DNA of 64,000 nucleotides from JBFWQM01 sp050249455 (GTDB lineage: Bacteria > Pseudomonadota > Alphaproteobacteria > MPNO01 > VGEU01). The notes beneath the pieces were generated by a model. That model was not told where the DNA came from. It ran no database searches and saw only the letters and a program-made list of their open reading frames with translations. The translations under genes and the position numbers were made by a program. Position 1 is the first letter of the stretch. Every line of letters begins with the position of its first letter. Below, one piece after another: positions 1 through 7,997 of this stretch. The stretch is taken from the NCBI GenBank assembly GCA_050249455.1, contig JBFWQM010000003.1, positions 1 to 64,000 on the forward strand. The letters run 5' to 3'.

Positions 1-65
1 CTCTCGGCCGCCTGTTGCTGCGGGCCGGGGCCGGCGCCGGCGAGGCGGCGCAGCCAGCGCCACAC
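1..65 (-). CDS. possible 5' end of an unidentified CDS (partial)
   Basis: A GTG at 65-63 opens a frame that stays open to the window edge (about 21 codons, beginning V-W-R-W-L-R-R-L-A-G). It would start 7 nt after the stop of the reductase gene upstream on the same strand, with a weak AGG about 6 nt before it. The fragment is too short to identify. It could be the next gene of the operon or simply noncoding; GC-rich DNA gives open frames by chance. Confidence 0.25.
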   Translation of the reverse strand, partial: MWRWLRRLAGAGPGPQQQAAE

Positions 66-72
66 GGCGCGC

Positions 73-999
73 CTATCCGCGCCCGCGGGCGACGAGGTCG
101 AGGAGGCGCGCCACGGTCTCGGTGGTCGGCACCGGCACGCCGTGACGCGCGGCGAGGCGGCGGACGGTGCCACCGAAGGCGTCGGACTCCAGCGGCCGGC
201 CGGCGGCGAGGTCCTCGGCCATCGACGACGAGATGTCGGTGCGCCGCGCGTGCGCCATGACGGCGTCGCGCACAGAGTCGTCGATCGGCGCGCCGGCGGC
301 GCGGCCGGACTCAAAGGCCTCGCTCACCAGGGCCTCGAACAGCGCGGCACCATTGGGGTCGGCGAGGATCGCGCCGAGGCGGCGGCCGGCCAGCGCGGTG
401 AGCGGGTTGAGGCCGCAGTTGAACAGGAACTTCTGCCATTTGGCGCGCAGCATCGCCGGCTCCTGCGCGCACTCGATGCCGGCGGCGCGGAACGCCGCGC
501 ACAGTGCCGCCGCGCGCGGCGCGAATGCGCCCTCGCCGGTGCCCATGACGACCCGGGCGCCGGTGGTCGCGCGCACCGCGCCGGGGCCGGTGCGCTCGAC
601 GCCGATGTAGAGGACACCCGGGATCACCCGGTCGGCGCCGACCGCCGCGGCCAGGATGGCCTCGTTCTCGACCCCGTTCTGCAGGGTGACGGCGATGCCG
701 CCGTCGGCGAGCAGCCGCGGCAGCCACGCCACGGCGGCGGCGGTGTCGTAGGACTTCACCATGAAGACGACGGTGCCGACCCGGGGCGGTGTCTCGCCCT
801 CGGCGACCACCCGCGCCGGGCGCGCCGCCGTGGCCGCGTCGCCGGGCCCGGCGATGCGCAGGCCGTCGCGGCGGATCGCGTCCACGCTGGCGCCGCGCGC
901 GACGATGGCGACCGGCATGCCGGCCGCCGCCAGCCGGGCGGCGAGGTAGATCCCGGTTGCGCCGGCGCCGACGATGGCGATGTCGGGTGCGCGGTCCAT
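73..999 (-). CDS. ketopantoate reductase family protein (PanE/ApbA-like)
   Basis: This 308-residue protein is predicted to be a cytosolic NADPH-dependent 2-oxo-acid reductase of the ketopantoate reductase family. The N-terminus has a Rossmann motif (IVGAGATGIYLAARL, residues 9-23). The middle keeps the family hallmarks KSYDT and LQNGVENE, and the C-terminal helical domain has the AKWQKFLFN segment with the conserved lysine and asparagine. Its length is normal for the family. It is the last recognisable gene of a minus-strand run with an amidohydrolase, a small unknown protein and a Rieske ferredoxin. That context suggests a catabolic dehydrogenase rather than the pantothenate enzyme, but this is inference; true PanE remains possible. 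No clear Shine-Dalgarno precedes the ATG. Confidence 0.85.
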   Translation of the reverse strand: MDRAPDIAIVGAGATGIYLAARLAAAGMPVAIVARGASVDAIRRDGLRIAGPGDAATAARPARVVAEGETPPRVGTVVFMVKSYDTAAAVAWLPRLLADGGIAVTLQNGVENEAILAAAVGADRVIPGVLYIGVERTGPGAVRATTGARVVMGTGEGAFAPRAAALCAAFRAAGIECAQEPAMLRAKWQKFLFNCGLNPLTALAGRRLGAILADPNGAALFEALVSEAFESGRAAGAPIDDSVRDAVMAHARRTDISSSMAEDLAAGRPLESDAFGGTVRRLAARHGVPVPTTETVARLLDLVARGRG

Positions 1000-1054
1000 C
1001 GGCAGGAGGCCCGAAAGGGAAGGGCCGGCGTTTGCCGGCCCTTCGGGGTGCGCG

Positions 1055-2293
1055 TCAGCGCGCGACGAGCTGCTTCTTCTTTTCCGGGATCTTGAGGTTG
1101 AACAGCTTCGCGGCGCTCAGCCCCAGGATGTTGCGCTTCGCCTGCTCGTCGAGGAACGGGATGTCCCAGATCGTGCTCGGCGCGTCGAAGTCCCAGTGCG
1201 GCCAGTCCGACGCGTAGAGCAGCGAGTTCTTCGCGTCGATCATGTCGAAGGTGCACTCCACCGCCTTGAGGTGGTCGAGCTCCAGCGGCTGCGAGGTGTA
1301 GAACATCTCGCGCATGTACTCGCTCGGCCGGCGCTTCAGCAGCGGCGCTTCCGACGTGCGCATCATGTACTGGTGGTCGAGGCGCTGCATCAGCCACGGC
1401 ACCCACGACAGCCCCGATTCGATCCAGATCGGCTTGAGGCCGGGGAACCGCTCGGGCAAGCCGTTCATGACCCAGTTGGTCATGTGGAGCACGTTGCACC
1501 ATACGAACGACAGCGCGTGCATCGAGCCGAAGCGGTTGATCTGCAGCATCGACGGGTCGTTCCAGTAGTAACCGGCGTGGAAGCCGATCGGCAGGCCGCG
1601 CTCCTCGAGCGCGCGGTAGATCTTCATGTACTGGTTGTGGTGCACCGGCTTGTAGCGCACCGAGGTGACCATGAAGCCGATCACGCCCGGCTGGTCGCCG
1701 AACTCCTCGATCGTCTTGAGCGACGCGTCGGGATCGCCGAACGGCAGGTAGGCCATGATCTTGAGCTTGTCGTCGGCCTTCAGCACGTTCTCGACGGTCC
1801 AGCGGTTGTAGGCGTCGCCGAGATAGACCTCCATCTCCGGCTGCGGGTGCACGCCGAGGAACAGCATCGGCGTCGGGAAGATGATTTGGTAGTCGAGGCC
1901 GAGACTCTCGTAGGCGCGACGCGCCAGGGTCACGTCGCGGTGGACGGAGGTGTCCTCCACCTTCTCGCGGCGCGCCGACTGGTGCGGCACGCGGCCGCCG
2001 ATGTCCTGGTAGCGCAGCCCGAAGTCGCCGTTCAGGCCGTAGGGCGGCGAGCCGGTGCGGCTCTTGTGGTACTCGTCGGCCTGCGAGCGCAGCACGGGAT
2101 CCGAGATGTACTTGATGATCTCGTGCCAGTGCTCGGTCTCGGTGTGGTGCGAGTCGATGTCGGCGATGAAGACGTCCTCGAACTTGTGCTTGATCGCGTA
2201 CTGGCGGGCGCGGGCGAGGATGTCGCGCGTGTCAGTGTACACGTCGATCTGCTTGACCGGGATCTCGCGTACCTGTTCAACTCCGGTGTCCAT
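1055..2293 (-). CDS. amidohydrolase family protein (ACMSD-like TIM barrel)
   Basis: This 412-residue protein resembles the amidohydrolase-2/ACMSD branch of metal-dependent hydrolases and decarboxylases. A metal-site strand motif DIDSHHTE lies near residues 45-52, a histidine-rich central strand (IGFHAGYYWND) follows, and a late catalytic aspartate occurs in the YASDWPHWD motif. Members with the D-x-D-x-H signature often act as decarboxylases or hydrolases on aromatic or cyclic ring-cleavage products. The gene lies 77 bp downstream of a small unknown gene and 55 bp upstream of a PanE-like reductase. With the Rieske ferredoxin at the head of the run, it probably belongs to one degradation pathway. 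The substrate cannot be read from the sequence. Confidence 0.82.
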   Translation of the reverse strand: MDTGVEQVREIPVKQIDVYTDTRDILARARQYAIKHKFEDVFIADIDSHHTETEHWHEIIKYISDPVLRSQADEYHKSRTGSPPYGLNGDFGLRYQDIGGRVPHQSARREKVEDTSVHRDVTLARRAYESLGLDYQIIFPTPMLFLGVHPQPEMEVYLGDAYNRWTVENVLKADDKLKIMAYLPFGDPDASLKTIEEFGDQPGVIGFMVTSVRYKPVHHNQYMKIYRALEERGLPIGFHAGYYWNDPSMLQINRFGSMHALSFVWCNVLHMTNWVMNGLPERFPGLKPIWIESGLSWVPWLMQRLDHQYMMRTSEAPLLKRRPSEYMREMFYTSQPLELDHLKAVECTFDMIDAKNSLLYASDWPHWDFDAPSTIWDIPFLDEQAKRNILGLSAAKLFNLKIPEKKKQLVAR

Positions 2294-2370
2294 CCACTGT
2301 CTCCATTGGCATCAGCGGTTGTTCGGGCGGCAGTCCGCGGGCGCCCGTCGTGCAGACGGCCGGCTGGCCG

Positions 2371-2712
2371 TCAGGGGGCGTCGTCCGGCCGCGGGCGCCG
2401 GAACCACATCGCCAGGTCGAAGGTGTTGAGGTTGACCGCGCGCAGCATCTCCGAGACCGTCACGACCACGTCGGTCGCCGTCGTCGCCTCGCGCGAGGTG
2501 AAGGGAAGGAAGAACTTCTCCTCCATCTCGATCTTGTTGGCGAACAGGCGCGCGCCCGCGGTCAGCAGGCGCTGCACGGTCTCCTGGGAAATCTGGTCGG
2601 TCGTTCCCTCGGCGAGCGCCTTCTCGGCCGCGGCGAGCGCGGCCCTGGCGGCGGTCTCGATGTCGGGAAGCGTCTCGCCCTGGCCGGCCGGCTTGGGGTT
2701 AGACGACGACAT
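2371..2712 (-). CDS. hypothetical protein in the Rieske/amidohydrolase operon
   Basis: I do not recognise this 113-residue protein. It is predicted to be soluble and mostly helical, with no signal peptide, membrane segment or cysteine cluster. Residues 17-37 are an Ala/Glu/Lys-rich helix. A conserved-looking core follows (residues about 60-104, including MEEKFFLPF and NTFDLAMWF). Its start overlaps the last 14 bases of the Rieske ferredoxin gene, so the two are probably translationally coupled. The overlap and the shared operon suggest that it is an accessory or structural partner in the same pathway. No function is assigned. Confidence 0.75.
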   Translation of the reverse strand: MSSSNPKPAGQGETLPDIETAARAALAAAEKALAEGTTDQISQETVQRLLTAGARLFANKIEMEEKFFLPFTSREATTATDVVVTVSEMLRAVNLNTFDLAMWFRRPRPDDAP

Positions 2713-3064
2713 ACACCTCTCCGTTCTTGACCTTGACCTCGTAGGGCTTCAGGCGGACGTTCCTGTCGCCCGGATGACGGCCGGTCTTGACGTTGTATTC
2801 ATAGCCGTGCCACGGGCAGACGATGTGAATGTCCGTCTCGGAGAATTTCAGTCCTTTGCTGGTCTTGTCGGCGGCAAGCACTTCCTCGACCCTGCCGAGG
2901 ATCTTGCCCTGGCAGATCGGGCCGCCCTGGTGCACGCAGTTGTTTTCCCACGCATAGAATTGGCCGTCGACCCGGAAAACGCCGATCTCGAGCTCGCCCT
3001 GGGCGATGATCTTGCGGTCGCGCTCGCCGAATTCGGTTTCCTTCCCAACGAAAAGCTCGGCCAC
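2699..3064 (-). CDS. Rieske [2Fe-2S] ferredoxin-like protein
   Basis: A 121-residue single-domain Rieske protein, expected to carry electrons to an oxygenase or other redox partner. The two cluster-binding motifs are C43-x-H45 (in NNCVHQGGP) and C83-x2-H86 (in CPWHGYEY). The spacing between them, about 38 residues, is longer than in typical soluble Rieske ferredoxins and reflects an inserted loop. I chose the GTG at 3064 because an AGGAGG sits 8 nt upstream; an ATG further upstream at 3148 would add 28 unlikely residues. It leads a minus-strand run with a small unknown protein, an amidohydrolase and a PanE-like reductase. No oxygenase catalytic subunit or ferredoxin reductase is nearby. Confidence 0.85.
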   Translation of the reverse strand: MAELFVGKETEFGERDRKIIAQGELEIGVFRVDGQFYAWENNCVHQGGPICQGKILGRVEEVLAADKTSKGLKFSETDIHIVCPWHGYEYNVKTGRHPGDRNVRLKPYEVKVKNGEVYVVV

Positions 3065-3194
3065 GTCTACATCCTCCTGTCGCCGGGGTTCAATGTCTCC
3101 GGCTTGATGTGTGATTAGGGAACGCGCGCAGGCGCGCAAAACCGGCAAAACCTTACACTAACGCCAAGAGCGCTCCCAAGGGGATTCTCCCCCC

Positions 3195-3217
3195 GCGCCG
3201 GTCCTGCGGACCGGCGC
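3195..3217. repeat. perfect 10-bp GC-rich hairpin in a divergent intergenic region
   Basis: The arms GCGCCGGTCC (3195-3204) and GGACCGGCGC (3208-3217) pair perfectly around a 3-nt loop. The hairpin is followed by ATTTACA on the plus strand. It lies between two divergently transcribed genes, so it is not downstream of any gene. It may be a leader structure, an orphan terminator or a protein-binding site. I see no poly-T tract typical of a strong intrinsic terminator. Confidence 0.6.
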
Positions 3218-3283
3218 ATTTACAGCGTGTCGCTAATAACCGGCGTGGCGGTGGCAACAAAATCTTAAGCCTGAGCGGCGACT

Positions 3284-4339
3284 TTGGGTCGACCGTTCAA
3301 CGCCGTGTCGGGGAGAGGAACGATACGACGGACAGAGATCAGCGGCGCGCCGGCGCCGCATCCACGCCAGCCGGGCCGGAACAAACCGTTCCGGCGCGTC
3401 GCCGCGGCCATCGTCGGCGCCGTCATCGCGGTATCGCTGCCGCTTGCGCCGGCAGGCGCCAATGGCGGGCTCACCGCCGACGAGCAGGCCGCCTTCGCCA
3501 GCCACGAGAAGAGGAAGCGCGCGGTCACGCCGCGCGGCCTGTCGGGCGTACCTAAGCCGGAGTTCGCGATCCTCGGGAACCCGCAGCTGCAGATCCGCCC
3601 GCCCGGCCGCCCGGCCGCGTCGCCGCCGACGCCCGCCGCATACGTGCCGCCCGCGCTGCACGATCCGCGGGTGCGCCAGCCGTCGCTGCCGGCGGGCGCC
3701 GCGACGACCACCGTGGCGCACGCGCGGCGGATCGACGACCTGATCCGGCGCGCCGGCATCGACCCGGCGCGCGTCCTCGGCCACGCAGGCACGGTGCAGG
3801 GGCAGGGGCAGGGCGGACCCTACGTGCCGCTCAACCGCAGCCAGGTGGCGCTGCTGCGCGGCGGCCAGGCGACGGTCGTCGGCGGGCTCGCCAGCCGGCC
3901 CGACCGGCTGCTCGCGCTGGTGCGCAAGCTGCCGCTGATCGCGCCGGTGAAGGACATCGCGACCAGCAGCACCTTCGGGGCGCGGCGCGATCCGTTCACC
4001 GACGGCTGGGCCTTCCACGGCGGGGTCGACATGGTCGGTCCCGTCAATGCGCCGGTCAGCGGGACCGCGCCCGGCGTGGTGGCGTACGCCGGCTGGCACG
4101 ACAGCTACGGCCGTCTGGTCGAGATCGAGCACGAGTTCGGCATCAGCACGCGTTATGCCCACCTGAACCAGATCTCGGTCCGCCAGGGCCAGCGCGTGCA
4201 GGCGGGCCAGCGCGTCGGCGGCATCGGCTCCACCGGCCGCAGCACCGGCCCGCACCTGCACTACGAGGTGCTGGTGGACGGCCGCCAAGTCGACCCGCAG
4301 CCGTTCCTCGACACCGGCCGCGACATCCACGGCAACTAG
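3284..4339 (+). CDS. M23 family metallopeptidase (LytM/peptidoglycan endopeptidase)
   Basis: A periplasmic peptidoglycan endopeptidase of the M23/LytM type, up to 351 residues long. A signal-peptide-like segment (hydrophobic stretch around residues 38-58, ending PAGA) is followed by a Pro/Arg-rich linker. The catalytic domain occupies roughly residues 225-345 and keeps the zinc ligands FHGGVD (H-x3-D) and GPHLHYE (H-x-H). The start is uncertain: the longest frame uses TTG at 3284, a GTG lies at 3305, and neither has a clear ribosome-binding site. It stands alone, convergent with a PNPOx-like gene whose stop is 4 bp away. It could be an active hydrolase or an activator; the zinc ligands favour an active enzyme. 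Confidence 0.85.
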   Translation: MGRPFNAVSGRGTIRRTEISGAPAPHPRQPGRNKPFRRVAAAIVGAVIAVSLPLAPAGANGGLTADEQAAFASHEKRKRAVTPRGLSGVPKPEFAILGNPQLQIRPPGRPAASPPTPAAYVPPALHDPRVRQPSLPAGAATTTVAHARRIDDLIRRAGIDPARVLGHAGTVQGQGQGGPYVPLNRSQVALLRGGQATVVGGLASRPDRLLALVRKLPLIAPVKDIATSSTFGARRDPFTDGWAFHGGVDMVGPVNAPVSGTAPGVVAYAGWHDSYGRLVEIEHEFGISTRYAHLNQISVRQGQRVQAGQRVGGIGSTGRSTGPHLHYEVLVDGRQVDPQPFLDTGRDIHGN

Positions 4340-4343
4340 GCGC

Positions 4344-4769
4344 CTACAGGTCTTCGCCGCGCAGGTTGGTGATGCGGTTCACGTCGACGATGACGGCGAC
4401 GCCCTTGCGGCCCGGGTCGGCGTCGAGCTCGCGCTTGACCACCTTGCCCATGACCGCTTCGCGCTCCGGCCCGCTCTCGACGATGCGCGCGGTGCCGTAG
4501 AAGCGCAGCGCCGCACCCTGCGGCAGCTCCGCGGCGCGCTCCGGGTTGCGGAAGTAGATCACGACCTTGGGGTTGGCGCGCACGTTGGCGAGCGCGCTGC
4601 GCAGCGACCGTTCCCAGTAGGCGAGCTGGGTCGGCGATTGCACCAGCACGCTGCCCTTGGGGCTGATCTGCGGGGTTCCGTCGGCGGACACCGAGCCGAC
4701 CAGCGCCGCCGCGCCGTCGGCCAGCGCGTTGTTGATCGCGTCCCGCCATTCGTCCTTGATCGTCGCCAT
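4344..4769 (-). CDS. pyridoxamine 5'-phosphate oxidase family protein
   Basis: A 141-residue split-barrel flavin-binding protein of the PNPOx-like superfamily (the FMN/F420-binding small oxidoreductases, not the vitamin B6 enzyme itself). The fold is recognisable from GSVSADGTPQISPKGS near the N-terminus, the SLRSALANVRANPKVVIYF segment with its typical arginine/lysine contacts, and the closing VDVNRI strand. The ATG at 4769 is chosen because GGAGAG lies about 6 nt upstream; an overlapping GTG is just before it. The gene is monocistronic and convergent with the M23 peptidase. The substrate is unknown. Confidence 0.8.
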   Translation of the reverse strand: MATIKDEWRDAINNALADGAAALVGSVSADGTPQISPKGSVLVQSPTQLAYWERSLRSALANVRANPKVVIYFRNPERAAELPQGAALRFYGTARIVESGPEREAVMGKVVKRELDADPGRKGVAVIVDVNRITNLRGEDL

Positions 4770-4881
4770 CACGTCTCTCCGACTTGAATCGTATTGTTCG
4801 CAGGGCCGCGGGTGCGCGTCCCGGACGGTATTAAGCCACTACCCGGCCCCGGTCGCAAATCGGCGTTGCGGCCGGCGACGG

Positions 4882-4911
4882 TTGACAGGGCGGCCGGTTG
4901 CTCCCTATCGG
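4882..4911 (+). promoter_or_regulatory. sigma-70-like promoter for the nucleoside deaminase gene
   Basis: A perfect -35 hexamer TTGACA (4882-4887) is separated by 18 bp from a partial -10 TATCGG (4906-4911). The predicted transcript would start near 4918, about 30 bp before the ATG at 4949. The -10 matches the consensus in only some positions. Confidence 0.5.
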
Positions 4912-4948
4912 ATCAAGCGGGGCCACGACCGATCGAAAGGCGAGCGAC

Positions 4949-5404
4949 ATGGACGACGATGATCATCTGAGGCGCGCGTTCGCCGTCGCACGGCGGGCCG
5001 GCGCGCACGGCAACCCGCCGTTCGGCGCCGTCCTGGTCGCGCCGGACGGCGCGGTCGTGATGGAGGGCGAGAACAACGTCGCGACCGAGCGCGACTGCAC
5101 CGGCCATGCCGAGACCAACCTGATCCGCGCCGCGAGCCGGCGCTTCGGCCCCGGCGCGCTGCGCGGCTACGTCCTGTACGCCAGCGCCGAACCGTGCTGC
5201 ATGTGCGGCGTCGCCGCCTACTGGGCGGGGCTCAACCGCATCGTCTACGGGCTGTCGCACGCGCGGCTGCACGCGATGCGCGGCGCCGCCGGCCCGCTGC
5301 CGATCGCGTTCTCCACCCGCGAGCTGCTGGCGCGCGCCGACCGCCCGATCGAGGTCGTCGGCCCGCTGCTGGAGGACGAGGCGGCCGCGGTGTTCGACCG
5401 CTAG
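4949..5404 (+). CDS. nucleoside deaminase (zinc-dependent cytidine/guanine deaminase family)
   Basis: A 151-residue cytosolic deaminase of the CDA/TadA superfamily. The zinc site is complete: CTGHAETN supplies the histidine ligand and catalytic glutamate (H-A-E), and AEPCCMCGVA supplies the two cysteines (P-C-x2-C). The overall pattern (NPPFGAVLV near the N-terminus) resembles guanine deaminase or tRNA-adenosine-deaminase-like stand-alone nucleoside deaminases. The start at 4949 follows GAAAGG at good spacing. The gene ends tail to tail with the threonine dehydratase-like gene: the bases CTAG at 5401-5404 contain both stop codons. The exact substrate (guanine, cytosine or another base) is not resolved. 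Confidence 0.87.
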   Translation: MDDDDHLRRAFAVARRAGAHGNPPFGAVLVAPDGAVVMEGENNVATERDCTGHAETNLIRAASRRFGPGALRGYVLYASAEPCCMCGVAAYWAGLNRIVYGLSHARLHAMRGAAGPLPIAFSTRELLARADRPIEVVGPLLEDEAAAVFDR

Positions 5405-6402
5405 CCGGCTTCGCCGAGCACGCGGGCGATGGTCGCGGCGTCGACGTTGCCGCCGGAGCAGACCACGGCGACCGTGCGGCCGCGCGCGTCGTAGCGGCCG
5501 GCAAGCAGGGCCGCCAGCGCCACCGCGCCGCCGGGCTCCACCACGAGCTTGAGGTCGCGGAAAGCCGCGGCCATCGCATGGCCGGCTTCGGCATCGGAGA
5601 CCGTGAACGCGCCGGCCAGGAGCCGCCGGTTGATCGGAAAGGTCAGCGCGCCGGGCATGTTGACCAGGAGCGAATCGCAGAAAGACTTGCCGCCGGGGCG
5701 CACCGCCTCGCGCCGGCCGCTGACCAGCGAGCGCGCGGTGTCGTCGTAGTCGGCCGGTTCCGCCGCGTAGACCTCGGTCGCCGGGCTCAGCGCCTTGATC
5801 GCTGTGGCGGTCCCGGCGATCAGCCCGCCGCCGCCGCACGGCACCAGGACGGCGTCGAGCGCGAGGCCGCGCGCCGCCGCCTCCTCGGCGATCTCCAGGC
5901 CGACCGTGCCCTGGCCGGCGATGATGAAGCGGTCGTCGTAGGGCGGCACCATCGTCGCGCCGCGTTCGTCCACCAGCGCGCGGGCGATCGCCTCGCGGTC
6001 CTCGCGGGCGCGGTCGTAGAGCACGATCTCGGCGCCGTGGCCGCGCGTCGCCTCGATCTTCAGCGTCGGCGCGTCGGACGGCATCACCACGGTCGCGCGC
6101 ACCCCGAAGATCCGCGCCACCGCCGCCACCGCCTGGCCGTGGTTGCCGGAGGAGAAGGTGACCACGCCGCCCTCGCGCTGCGCCGCCGTCAGGCGCGAGA
6201 TGCGGTTGTAGGCGCCGCGGAACTTGAATGCGCCGGTGCGCTGCAGCGGCTCGGCCTTCACCAGCACCCGCGCGCCCAGCCGCTGGCCGAGCGGCAGGCA
6301 GTCGATCAGCGGCGTGCGCACGGCCTGGCCGGCGAGGCGCGCGGCGGCGTCGCGCACGTCGTCCAGCGTCACGGCGGGATCAGATTCGGGCGAGGAAGTC
6401 AT
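5401..6402 (-). CDS. threonine/serine dehydratase family PLP enzyme
   Basis: This 333-residue fold-type II PLP enzyme should deaminate serine or threonine to the 2-oxo acid. The cofactor lysine is in GAFKFRGAYN (around residue 60), the substrate loop is SSGNHGQ, and the glycine-rich phosphate loop is PCGGGGLIAG. It lacks a C-terminal ACT regulatory domain, as in catabolic dehydratases and serine racemase-like enzymes. Its start overlaps the end of the alpha/beta hydrolase gene upstream by 23 bp, so it is in a minus-strand operon with that gene and the HAD gene. A second, ACT-containing paralogue lies at 48.6-49.9 kb. Confidence 0.87.
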   Translation of the reverse strand: MTSSPESDPAVTLDDVRDAAARLAGQAVRTPLIDCLPLGQRLGARVLVKAEPLQRTGAFKFRGAYNRISRLTAAQREGGVVTFSSGNHGQAVAAVARIFGVRATVVMPSDAPTLKIEATRGHGAEIVLYDRAREDREAIARALVDERGATMVPPYDDRFIIAGQGTVGLEIAEEAAARGLALDAVLVPCGGGGLIAGTATAIKALSPATEVYAAEPADYDDTARSLVSGRREAVRPGGKSFCDSLLVNMPGALTFPINRRLLAGAFTVSDAEAGHAMAAAFRDLKLVVEPGGAVALAALLAGRYDARGRTVAVVCSGGNVDAATIARVLGEAG

Positions 6403-7228
6403 CGATGGCGGCCACGCATTCGGGTTCGAGGAGGGTCGGCGCGTGCCCGATCCCCGGCACGGTGAGGCGCACCAGGTCGGGCTTCTCCGCGGCCATGCGA
6501 TCGAAGCACGGCGCCAGCAGGATGTCGGACTCGCCGCCCCGGATGGCGAGCGTCGGGATGTGGCGCAGCCCGCGGTAGAGCGCCCACAGGTCGGGCACCG
6601 GCTCCGGCGGGTCGAGCAGCGGCTCGACGATGCGCACGTCCCAGTCGAAGTGGAGCAGGCCGTCGGCGCCGGGCTTGAACGTGGTCTTCGCGACCATCAT
6701 CCATGCGCTCTCGTCGCGGAACACCACGCGCGGCATCACGGTCTTCAGCGTGTGGACGGCGCTCTCCCAGTCGGGCTGCGGCCGATCGATGCGGATGTAT
6801 TCGATGATCGCCTGCAGGCCGCCGGGATTGATGTCGGGCCCGATGTCGTTGAGCACGACCCCGGCCAGCGCGGCGGGGATGGCGGCCGACAGCGCCATGG
6901 CGAGGAGCCCGCCCAGCGAGGTGCCGATCACGACCGCGCGGTGCACGTTGGTCGCGGCGAGCAGGTTCATGACGTCGCGCACATAGGTCGGCGCGACGTA
7001 GTTGCGCGGGTCGGGGTCGTAGGCCGACATGCCGCGGCCGCGGTAGTCGGGGCATAGCACGCGGCGGTTCGCCGACAGGCGCAGCGCCGTCTCGTGGAAG
7101 TCCTTGGAGTTGCGGGTCAGTCCCGACAGGCAAACGACCGGGATGGCTTCGGATGCCGCGTCGCCGTAGTCGCGGAAATAGAGCGCGAGCCCGTCGTGGG
7201 AGGTGTAGCGGCGCTCGCGGAACGTCAC
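6380..7228 (-). CDS. alpha/beta hydrolase
   Basis: A 282-residue serine hydrolase of the alpha/beta fold. The nucleophile elbow is GTSLGG (serine in G-x-S-x-G), an oxyanion-type segment (CLSGLTRNS) lies near the N-terminus, and the catalytic histidine is in GIGHAPTL near the C-terminus. The GTG at 7228 is chosen because it forms a GTGA overlap with the stop of the HAD gene upstream; no better start is in frame before the domain begins. Translational coupling to the HAD gene and overlap with the dehydratase gene suggest one transcription unit. The substrate is unknown. Confidence 0.83.
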   Translation of the reverse strand: MTFRERRYTSHDGLALYFRDYGDAASEAIPVVCLSGLTRNSKDFHETALRLSANRRVLCPDYRGRGMSAYDPDPRNYVAPTYVRDVMNLLAATNVHRAVVIGTSLGGLLAMALSAAIPAALAGVVLNDIGPDINPGGLQAIIEYIRIDRPQPDWESAVHTLKTVMPRVVFRDESAWMMVAKTTFKPGADGLLHFDWDVRIVEPLLDPPEPVPDLWALYRGLRHIPTLAIRGGESDILLAPCFDRMAAEKPDLVRLTVPGIGHAPTLLEPECVAAIDDFLARI

Positions 7229-7911
7229 GGCGCGATCAGTGCCGGCAGCTCGGCGATGCTGGCGATCTCGCACGCCGGCGCGCTCGCCAGGTTGTCGCGC
7301 GGCGCGCCGGCGCGGTTGATCCACGCGGCGCGCAGGCCGAACAGCGCCCCGCCGGCCGCGTCCCAGCCGTTCGCCGAGACGAAGCAGATGCGCGCCGCCG
7401 GCACCTCCAGCTTGTCCACCGCGAGCTGGTAGACCGAGGCGTGCGGCTTGTAGACGCTGACCGCGTCGACCGACAGGATCTCGTCGAGCATCTGGCTCAA
7501 CCCGGCACTCTTGGCGGCGGAAACCAGCATGCTCATGGTGCCGTTGGAGAGGATCGCGAGCTTCATCTTGGCCGCCTTGAGCTGCTCCAGCGCAGGCGCC
7601 ACGTCGGGGTAGGCGTCTAGGGTGAGATAGAGCTGCATGAGCTGGCTGCGCAGCGCGGCGTCGTCCTGGCCGATGGCGGCCATCGCGTAGTCCAGCGCAT
7701 CGCCCGTCACGCGCCAGAAATCCTCGTAGCGCCCCATCAGGCTGCGCAGCCAGGTGTACTCGAGCTGCTTGCGCCGCCAGATCTCGGACAGCTCCGCCGC
7801 CCGCGGGCCGATCCGGTCGTGGCAGCGCGCCACCGCCGAATGGACGTCGAACAGCGTGCCGTAGGCGTCGAACACGCAGGCGCCGATGTCGTCCAGCCGT
7901 TGGGCTGTCAT
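7225..7911 (-). CDS. haloacid dehalogenase type II
   Basis: This 228-residue HAD-superfamily protein resembles (S)-2-haloacid dehalogenases. Motif I is FDAYGTLFD with the nucleophile aspartate, motif II is ILSNGT, the motif III lysine is in VYKPHASVY, and motif IV is SANGWDAAG. The F-D-A-Y-G-T-L form of motif I is typical of L-2-haloacid dehalogenases rather than phosphatases. The ATG at 7911 follows a GGGGA ribosome-binding site. It heads a minus-strand operon with the alpha/beta hydrolase and dehydratase genes and has its own promoter-like sequence upstream. Confidence 0.85.
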   Translation of the reverse strand: MTAQRLDDIGACVFDAYGTLFDVHSAVARCHDRIGPRAAELSEIWRRKQLEYTWLRSLMGRYEDFWRVTGDALDYAMAAIGQDDAALRSQLMQLYLTLDAYPDVAPALEQLKAAKMKLAILSNGTMSMLVSAAKSAGLSQMLDEILSVDAVSVYKPHASVYQLAVDKLEVPAARICFVSANGWDAAGGALFGLRAAWINRAGAPRDNLASAPACEIASIAELPALIAP

Positions 7912-7942
7912 GTCCCCATCCTTCGCTCGCGCCGATCGGCCC

Positions 7943-7971
7943 CCTATACACCCCGGACACCGGGTCGACAA
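7943..7971 (-). promoter_or_regulatory. sigma-70-like promoter of the HAD-hydrolase-dehydratase operon
   Basis: On the minus strand, TTGTCG (7971-7966) is followed after exactly 17 bp by TATAGG (7948-7943). The predicted transcript start is about 25 bp upstream of the HAD start codon. The promoter lies in the 86-bp gap after the FAD oxidase gene. Confidence 0.55.
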
Positions 7972-7997
7972 CGGGGGGCACCGATGCCGCCGATCGG

